A stretch of 64,000 bases of DNA from Anodontia alba (Eukaryota; Mollusca; Bivalvia; Lucinida; Lucinidae). This document shows, one piece after another, positions 57,243 through 64,000 of this stretch. The notes beneath the pieces were generated by a model. That model had not been told where the DNA came from and ran no database searches. It saw only the letters and a program-made list of their open reading frames with translations. The first letter of the stretch is position 1, and every line of letters begins with the position of its first letter. The DNA lies in NCBI GenBank assembly GCA_964016985.1, contig OZ024825.1, positions 27,643,893 through 27,707,892 on the forward strand. The letters run 5' to 3'. The translations under genes were made by a program, and so were the position numbers.

Positions 57243-57425
57243 GTTTTACTATTCATTCCATATTTATAGATATCCATAGGTGGACAGGGGGCGGGGATAC
57301 GGGGATAAGGGGGACGGGGGTAAAGGGGCGGGGACGGGGGTAAAGGGGGCGGGGGACGGGGAAGAGGGGGCGGGGGACGAGGGAAGAGGGAGCGGGGGTA
57401 GGGAACTTTTTGGGGCGGGGGTTAT
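57243..57425. repeat. G-rich minisatellite with ATAGATATCCATAGGTGG leader
   Basis: TTTACTATTCATTCCATATT then ATCCATAGGTGGACAGGGGG and about 130 bp of G4-5 runs separated by short spacers (GGGGGCGGGG, ACGGGGGTAAAGG). The leader is inverted at 62850-63262. Confidence 0.75.
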
Positions 57426-57904
57426 ACCAAAATTTGTTGTATTTTACTGATTTTACTCTATATTTATGTACTTCAGTGCAATAACTGGGTATCAGAAGTA
57501 TATAGTAGACGCATTGAAGCAAATTCAGGTATATTTACAATGAATCCGGCGCTGATTTCACTTCACCGACGCGGAGTCTTCCGCCAACCGTTGTTTACAT
57601 TGAATTCGTTTACGTCCGATTTCGGTTTATCACTAGTTGATTACTACCCTTTGATTCCGAAAGTTCACAAAATAGCCGTTGTCGGTAGCAATCCACATTT
57701 TTAGTAATAATTATCCGTCTGCCGTAGACAATCATTTTATTTGCTCATTGTTGGATAACGAATTTTGCGCTGTTAAAAAACAACAAAAAACACTTCAATA
57801 TCCAACATGAATTTTCTGATAGGTGTTCCAAACATACACGAATATACACGTTGACCGGTGGGGTGGTTGGGTGAGGCAAAGGTATCGTGTAACTGATATT
57901 TTCT
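57426..57904. other. Unassigned sequence with moderate CpG
   Basis: GATTTCACTTCACCGACGCG and GTCCGATTTCGGTTT show scattered CpG. No ORF or family. Confidence 0.3.
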
Positions 57905-58120
57905 TACAGTTGGGCAAGGCCTGCTATCCTTGCAGCAGGTAACTGTAGAGGGGGGGATGTTTTTATTTCTTCTGTTTCTTCACTTTCATTCACTTTACTT
58001 TCTCCCCTGTCCCTCTCTTTCATCTCCTCTACTATCTCCTATCTCTCTTCTCCCTTTCTCTGGGAGAACGACACAAAATGACCCTCAAGGATTGACGTGT
58101 CCGTTAAAACCAAACAATCA
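57905..58120 (+). mobile_element. SINE I copy, opposite orientation
   Basis: ACAGTTGGGCAAGGCCTGCT, TGTCCCTCTCTTTCATCTCC, GAACGACACAAAATGACCCT and the tail TTAAAACCAAACAATCAAAT match the inverse of 16116-16377. Confidence 0.75.
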
Positions 58121-58139
58121 AATGAATCACATGTTTTCC

Positions 58140-58420
58140 GGTGACAAAACACGGACCATTCAAGGACTTAGGACCAATAAAAATTCCGTGTCCGTGGTCC
58201 GTGAATAGTCTGTATTAATTGCAAAATTTAGTAAACTTAACCGCTAACTGGTCCGTGAGTAGTCGGCGGTCCGTGAATAGTCCGTAATTAGTCCGTAATT
58301 GGTACATCGTACATCGGTCCGTTATAGCAATCAGATCGTCTGTGAAAAGTCCTTAGTCCGTGAACGGTCAGTTATTGTCCGAAAATTGGTCCGTAAATGG
58401 TCCGTAGCAACAACAACATG
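58140..58420. repeat. Degenerate GGTCCGTGAATAGT array
   Basis: At least twelve GTCCGT words in 280 bp, mostly GGTCCGTRA followed by AGT, with irregular 10-30 bp spacing. A second such array is at 62105-62275. Confidence 0.65.
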
Positions 58421-59056
58421 GTCAGTTAATTGAAAACTACAAAATAACTAATAATTTTATTGATTGTCTCGTATGACCTGTAATCTAAACATTTGATTTT
58501 TTTGTTTGGATAATTAGACTTGCCATACTATCTGTGTAATATTTTGCCCCCTCAGATGAAACCGTTTTTGGCATTTTGAACATGAATAGAATAGAATAGA
58601 TTTATTTCAAAATTCAGTAGGCGTTAAAGCCCTTGAGGATATAATACAAACATATACGATGGCATATGACATAATCATTAAAGATACGAAAGCATTTTCT
58701 GTTATTACCTGAAAAAAATCAATACATTGTGTATATAATTAACATTATGAGGTAATCAACATTATGTGGAGAAGATGGTATCTCACGAAACAGGAAATCA
58801 GAAAACTAAAACAGTAGGTCGTGAACAAACTCAGTTTCACCAGCCGTCTCTTGCCAGACATCTTTAAAAATCTCATGCTACAGGAACGTGTTGCGGACCA
58901 ATGTCCAGACAGCACGTCCCTGCATTCTTTCTTCCTTATGCAAGACACACCCTGCACAGAACTGGCCACAATCTATCGTTCCAAAATCTAATACTACCAG
59001 TAGTTATCTAACACATAAGTTCTAGGCTAACATATGTCAGTTTAACTCTGTACATA
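58421..59056. other. Possible LINE 3' region, unassigned
   Basis: AATAGAATAGAATAGATTTA and minus-strand frames around 58745-58969 without known motifs. It may be the downstream part of a retroelement on the minus strand. Confidence 0.25.
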
Positions 59057-59057
59057 A

Positions 59058-59139
<82 letters not shown>
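59057..59139. repeat. Palindromic (AAT)n(ATT)n microsatellite
   Basis: About 38 bp of AAT switch at AATAATTATT to about 42 bp of ATT, forming a self-complementary tract. Confidence 0.95.
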
Positions 59140-59155
59140 GCATTAATGTTCAACT

Positions 59156-59157
<2 letters not shown>

Positions 59158-59228
<71 letters not shown>

Positions 59229-59232
59229 TTTT
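59158..59232. repeat. (TA)n plus poly-T
   Basis: Fifty-odd bases of TA followed by 22 T. Confidence 0.95.
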
Positions 59233-59239
59233 CAAACAA

Positions 59240-60160
59240 TAAACGGGTATTTCACAGTCTGAGGACACAGAATGACTGGCACACGATATGGCCTATCCAC
59301 ACCAACATACCAAATGTCATTCCATCTACACAGCGCTGCATATATGTACTCACTTAGATTATATTTCTAGACTAATTTCATTTCCATTTTTTTTCAAAGA
59401 ATGAATAAATCATGATGACACAGACTGACTGGCAAATTGTACGGCCTGTCTACACTCATCCGTCATTATGTCAGCCCATATCCGCATGCTTTACATCATT
59501 AACTGAACTGCCTGTTATCTATTGATAAATAATAAAAAAGTGGAAGGCAAGAAAACAAGGAGTACGTAATATTACTACAACAAACTAAATTTTAGATTCG
59601 AAACGCTGGCCGTCTTTTTAGCCCATAAGAAAGTGACTGAGACAGAAATGCCATTTACCTTTTTTTTTTTTTTTATTTTGTTTTCTCCCTTATTCCTCTT
59701 TCCTCTTCCCTTCATTTTCCGCACCAACCAGGTCTTGTCGAAACGAAATACAAGACACTTTAAGTGCGGACAAAAAAAATGTGGGGGGGGGGGGGGGGGG
59801 GGGGAGGGGGCTTTTTATTTTACTCAATCATAATCGAATGAACCAAGTAAATATATCTATCTATGATTTTAAAGTGAATAACATACTCTATGACAAAAAA
59901 GCCATTTACCAGGTTCCTCCGCCGTAACCTAGTCTTGCCGAAACGAAATACAAGACTCTTCACGAGCGAACAGAAAATGGTCCTTTTTACTCAATCATAA
60001 TCAACTAATCAGTGTAAATATATATAACCATACATGTGCGCACATTACACACGCATATGCGCATATACATATACATATACACATATGCATACATACATGC
60101 ACGTACATATACTCATACCTACACATACTATACATACACATATAGATGAATTGTTCTTAT
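59240..60160. repeat. Diverged direct duplications, likely LINE 3' UTR
   Basis: ACACAGA(A/C)TGACTGGCA and ACGATATGGCCTATCCACAC / GTACGGCCTGTCTACACTC are repeated near 59265 and 59420. CGAAACGAAATACAAGAC with CTCAATCATAATC is repeated near 59735 and 59940. A G-run occurs at 59783-59802. Follows the LINE ORF on the minus strand. Confidence 0.5.
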
Positions 60161-60164
60161 ACTG

Positions 60165-61070
60165 ACAGATTTTAGGACCCGTTTCTGTACAACAATTCAG
60201 ATCGTAGATTGAACGCTTTATATATATAAATGCTTAATTTACGTACAGTATTTACAATCGTTGTATTAATCAGTTCTGTAAATTTAACATACTTGGTCTG
60301 TTCAAAAATATCGGGGTATATATTGCTTTCTTAACTGTGAGTACATTGCACATTCTATGACAAAATGACATTCATCTTCTATAGTCTGACAAAAAGTCCA
60401 TTTTCGTTCATCTACTGCTATTCTGTTTGGTCTTACCCACCTGTCTGCTTCTATTTCCAATCTATGAGATGCCACACGAAGTTTGCTGAACGCTTGACTA
60501 AATTTTAAATTATTAATATTTTCTAAATATGGCTGAAAACGAAATATTGCGATAGCTTTATAAAATATTGCACGTGTAGAGTTATTCAATCTCGACTGCC
60601 AGTTTTGGATGAAAGTATCAGTCAGCCGTTGCTCAAACAGTGAAATGAAAACATTTTTATTTCCAACACCTTGATTTAACCAAACGTTATAGAATCCAGT
60701 GACATTAATAAGTGTCTAACTAATGAAGCCCAGTTTATTTTATTGGGTTCTAATTCAATGTCTTTGTAACATTAACTTGTAGATTAATTTAATATACTTG
60801 CTTTCTTGTGCTGCCAAAAGTTTGAACCAATACTTCACAATCATTGAATAGCGTTTTGTTAAAACAAGTTATTCTCCCTAGTTCACCATACACAAAATCA
60901 TTTTGTGTTGTTTGCTTTACCCCCAGTAACTTTTTACAAAATTGTAAGTGCACCCTTTCAACTGTATTTGACTGACAGAACCCCCACACTTCACTTCCAC
61001 TTGAACATGTGAACATAAAGCCAGAATCTGGCATGCGGCAGATACAAAACAGTGGAATTCCGATCACTTT
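60165..61070 (-). pseudogene. LINE ORF2 C-terminal fragment, frameshifted
   Basis: Minus-strand pieces GSEVWGFCQSNTVERVHLQF and KKLLGVKQTTQND (60789-61067), then SHRLEIEADRW, DECHFVIECAMYSQLRKQYI (60302-60589), and a C-terminus FNLRSELLYRNGS ending about 60165. These are the thumb-to-C-terminal segments of a non-LTR RT with a degenerate C..C...H....C finger (FCQTIEDECHFVIEC). At least two frameshifts and internal stops; catalytic part absent. Confidence 0.8.
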
Positions 61071-61379
61071 AAGGAAAGTGAATAAGTGAACTCAGGAACT
61101 GATACAGTCAGATCCACATCTAACCTCCAACACCATAGGAAAAGACAGAAAAATACAATTACAATTAAGCAGCCACAAAATGAACAGATGGCAAGCAGAG
61201 CTGGCAACTTTTTCTCAAAATGGTGGCACTCTGTTTCCCAAAAATTAACTGAATTATCTTAAACATACATACTTGTTGAAAGTAAAACATTAGAAAGTGA
61301 AACACTACATAACATTGAACAAAAAGTACCACAATGAAATTTCGTACCGCCTCGGAACGGTCAGTAATGAATTACTCGG

Positions 61380-61445
61380 GAGGCGTGCGTGTATTTGTGT
61401 GTGTGTGTGTTGGGGTGGGGTTGGGGGGGGGGGTGGGGGCGCGGA
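61380..61445. repeat. GT/G-rich tract
   Basis: TTTGTGTGTGTGTGTTGGGG then repeated G runs; low complexity. Confidence 0.8.
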
Positions 61446-61562
61446 GGGGAGACCTTAAGCTAGCTTTACGTGATCCCAACCCTCGCTCTCATCTTCCATA
61501 GTGGTAAAAATGTAAAAATATATAATTTGTTGGGTCCGTTTTGAGGTCTTCTAACTCATCCA

Positions 61563-61990
61563 TTAATCATTATGGGCAATAAACAAATCACAGATAAAGC
61601 CTATACAGTAATAATGAAGCACAACTGATAATTTTCTGTGTGGGAAAACTGTTATGTTTTGATTCTCAAGTCCTTTGATAAGATGATCTCTCATTTTAGA
61701 GACAGTATATGGTATGCCACTAGGATCAATTCTATTTAGGATGCTGACCATATTTTCAATGGTGTGAAACCACAATCATTTGTATTCGTTTGTACAGAGC
61801 ATTTAAAGTGTCTTACAAAGATTTTCGGCATAGGGCTAAACATCATGTTTGCAATTGCCATTTCGGTGGCTGTTGAAATGTAAGTACCGCTTGCACTATC
61901 ATACAAGCTGACAACATCGTCACAGTTGAATTTCGAGAAACAAATCCAGTGCAGACCTACATCATTAGGATGGGTATCAAAAATCTGTAC
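61563..61990 (-). pseudogene. Ulp1/C48-type cysteine protease-like fossil
   Basis: The minus strand reads FDTHPNDVGLHWICFSKFNC, then VSLYDSAS and QTNTNDCG (61765-61990). HW, YDS and Q-x4-DCG are the positions of the catalytic His, Asp, Gln and Cys of Ulp1/SENP peptidases. After DCG the frame shifts, and IENMVSILNRIDPSGIPYTV, KMRDHLIKGLENQNITVFP follow, the usual C-terminal part in transposon-associated copies. Frameshift and missing N-terminus make it dead. Such domains are carried by several DNA transposon groups; which one is not shown here. Confidence 0.7.
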
Positions 61991-62104
61991 AATTGGATTA
62001 CTTCAACGTTAATGTAGGTATCTATGACAATGTAACGTCATGTTATCCATAACGTCACGTTATTCCGATTATTACTCCTAGTTTTTTTTTTTCATATATC
62101 ATAA

Positions 62105-62275
62105 GTGGCGTCCGTAATTTAAATAACGTTGCGTGCTTTGTTAGGTCCGTGCATTGTAGGTCCGTGATTTGTCAAGAGATCCGTGAACATTTTGTTATGC
62201 AGTCCGTGTGTTGTCAATAGGTCCGTAAGTCCACGAGTCTGTGTCCGTAAGTGGTCCGTGTTTTGTCAACCACCA
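62105..62275. repeat. Degenerate GTCCGTGATTTGTC array
   Basis: About ten GTCCGT words with TTGTYA spacers (GGTCCGTGATTTGTCAAGAG, GGTCCGTAAGTCCACGAG). Confidence 0.65.
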
Positions 62276-62699
62276 CACACGTTCGACATTTAACTTTGAG
62301 AAAACCACAAAAAAGATTACTGTTCTCACTGACCCCGAAGTGTGGGACCAGGCTTATCAAAAATATTAAAAGAAGATGCAGATTTACATGGTACTCTTGA
62401 GTTTTTATTTCAGAAATTAATACGACTGTTTTTGTGAAAATGTGGATCAGTTTAGGCCCGGACCTAGGCCCACCACATTTTTTTCTTGACCAGTTTAGGA
62501 CCGGTGTTTTCCATAAGACTCATATGCAAACCCTTACGCAGACTTTTGAAATGGAGGGTGCAAATCTTTAGCTATGTTGTAAAGAGGGTGCAAATGCTAA
62601 AATAATACGGATTTTGGGGCAAAAATTAGGGGTATAGTTTGGGGTCAAAATCTGCATGAATGTATATTGCAGAGTCATGTTTGAATTTAATTATAGCGC

Positions 62700-62860
62700 G
62701 TTGGGGATATTAAAATTTCTGAATTAGGGGAGGGAATAATTTGCTTTGGGGAGGGAAGTGGGGGTAAGTGGGAAGGGAAGTGTGGGAAAGGGGGAGGGAA
62801 GTGGGGGAAAAGGGGGAGGGAAGTGGGGGTAAGGGGGAGGGAAGTGGTGAATGCCTACCC
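62700..62860. repeat. GGGAGGGAAGTGGGGGTAAG minisatellite
   Basis: Six or so 17-22 bp purine-rich units; strongly G-biased on the plus strand. Confidence 0.8.
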
Positions 62861-63262
62861 CCTGTCCACCCCCTCATTTATGGATATCCATAATTCGAAT
62901 AGTGATATCCATAATTATTTATAGGTCTCCATAATAATATATTGATATCCATAATTCGATTTAGTGGTATACATAATTCGAACTATGGATATCATTAATT
63001 CGAATTATAGATATCCAATAATCTAAATGAGTTATGCATAGCACTAATTCGAATTATGGATATCACTAATTCGTTTAATTGATATCACTAATTTATTATC
63101 CATAATTCGAATTAGTGATATCTATAAATCGGGCTAAATTATTGATATCCATAATCGAATTAGTGATATCAATAAACGGGCTGAATATGTGACATCACTA
63201 GTTCGAATTATGGATATCCATAATTCGAATTATGGATATTTATAAATAGGGAATAAATAGTA
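62861..63262. repeat. Palindromic GATATCCATAATTCGAATTA array
   Basis: About fifteen self-complementary units of ATGGATATCCAT and AATTCGAATT alternating over 380 bp, ending ATTTATAAATAGGGAATAAA TAGTAAAA. The end and the GGTGGACAGGGGG junction are the inverse of 57243-57290. Confidence 0.75.
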
Positions 63263-63313
63263 AAAAGACACCTCATATTTTGCAAGCGATTTTTCTTTGT
63301 TTCTTCTCCCTTG

Positions 63314-63342
<29 letters not shown>
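63314..63342. repeat. Poly-T tract
   Basis: Twenty-nine T. Confidence 0.95.
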
Positions 63343-63345
<3 letters not shown>

Positions 63346-63576
63346 TTCCCATGTGTTTTGTTGAACAATTGTTTAGACAAAGAACAATCAATCTTATTGG
63401 GAAAAATACAGAACATGTCCAGGAAGATCCACCCGTTTGCATGAGAAAATATGGATACACGTATTATATAGTATTCGTCTTGCTTATTCTGTGGTACCGC
63501 CAAGAGCACATTTTTGTAGGCTTTGGTATTTTATGCAGACTGGTACATTTTACAAATGATATTTAAGTGGAATTTA

Positions 63577-63579
<3 letters not shown>

Positions 63580-63633
<54 letters not shown>
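63580..63633. repeat. (CT)n microsatellite
   Basis: Fifty-four bases of pure CT. Confidence 0.97.
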
Positions 63634-63637
<4 letters not shown>

Positions 63638-63682
63638 TTTGAAACAAGATAACAATAAAAAAACAAAAACACAATAATAACA

Positions 63683-63687
<5 letters not shown>

Positions 63688-63723
<36 letters not shown>

Positions 63724-63778
63724 GAAAACACATGGAGTAAATAAAAAAAAAAATAATAAAAAAAAAAAAAAAAAAATA
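63688..63778. repeat. Interrupted poly-A tract
   Basis: A run of 35 A followed by A-runs broken by single other bases. Confidence 0.95.
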
Positions 63779-63789
63779 AAAATAAAAGA

Positions 63790-63905
63790 TGTGATTAATA
63801 TGGGTATAAGAAGGTCGAACTCCTAACCTTGAAACTTAACAACTGCGTGTGTTTCCAACAAACTACATGTAACCAATTGAAATATAACTCAGTACGCTTC
63901 GAAAC
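63790..63905 (-). mobile_element. Possible decayed tRNA-headed SINE
   Basis: Minus strand AATTGGTTACATGTAGTTTG (A-box-like) and GGTTAGGAGTTCGACC (B-box-like), 40 bp apart. It adjoins the A-rich tract. Weak; may be chance. Confidence 0.25.
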
Positions 63906-64000
63906 GCATCCGAAAGAGTATACAATCTCAGTCAAACAGAGCAGATAAACCGGAAAATACCGAGTGTCGAAAGTTTTTCCGTAAATACCTGCTTTACCTT

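Noticed and set aside
58745..58969. 74-residue minus-strand ORF as a gene
   Set aside because: No recognisable motif, and it lies among LINE-derived and low-complexity DNA; kept only as unassigned sequence.
61380..61445. Telomere-like or regulatory G tract
   Set aside because: Plain GT/G low complexity with no TTAGGG repeats.

Overview
The window is animal nuclear DNA. It is AT-rich, has spliced exons and large introns, and carries tRNA-derived SINEs, decayed non-LTR retrotransposons, many short palindromic DNA transposons (MITEs) and long dinucleotide microsatellites. The repeat styles (tandem-unit elements starting ACAAGAGG, SINEs ending in a CAACACAA-type tail, abundant hairpin MITEs) suggest a marine bivalve mollusc; that assignment is inference. 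No bacterial, organellar or viral feature was found.

One conventional gene is visible. Five exons on the minus strand (45303-44980, 34444-34382, 33020-32872, 30603-30497, 2404-2269) splice with GT/AG borders and consistent phases into the first 259 residues of a secreted or membrane protein. The protein resembles CACHD1 (VWFA and Cache domain-containing 1), a relative of the calcium-channel alpha2-delta subunits. The gene leaves the window on the left before its VWA domain. Introns 1 and 4 are about 10.5 kb and 28 kb.

The introns (about 2.4-45 kb) are packed with MITEs. I labelled families by their ends: A (TTAACCCTTGTC), B (CATAGCTCCAGATAAG), B2 (TTAAGGAG), B3 (CCGTATTCGGCC), C (GCCTATT), D (TATTTACCCTAAGTATT), E (GTGAAACCTGT), G (GGCCCAGTTG), H (CAGGGGTC), J/J2 (TTAA plus GCAGACGACA), N (TTAACCCATTGTAGTC), O (CCCAGCTAGC), Q, R, S, T. 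Letters are local names only. Many are nested in one another. Several families with different ends share the same palindromic cores. Intron 4 also holds a 4.85-kb satellite array of 78-84 bp units with higher-order duplication.

Right of exon 1 (45.3-64 kb) the character changes. There are three decayed LINE fragments, a fossil Ulp1/C48-type protease domain, tRNA-headed SINEs, G-rich tracts, degenerate short-period arrays and nearly all the long microsatellites, but no A, B, J or N elements. No intact second gene was found; one weak exon candidate lies at 54632-54826.
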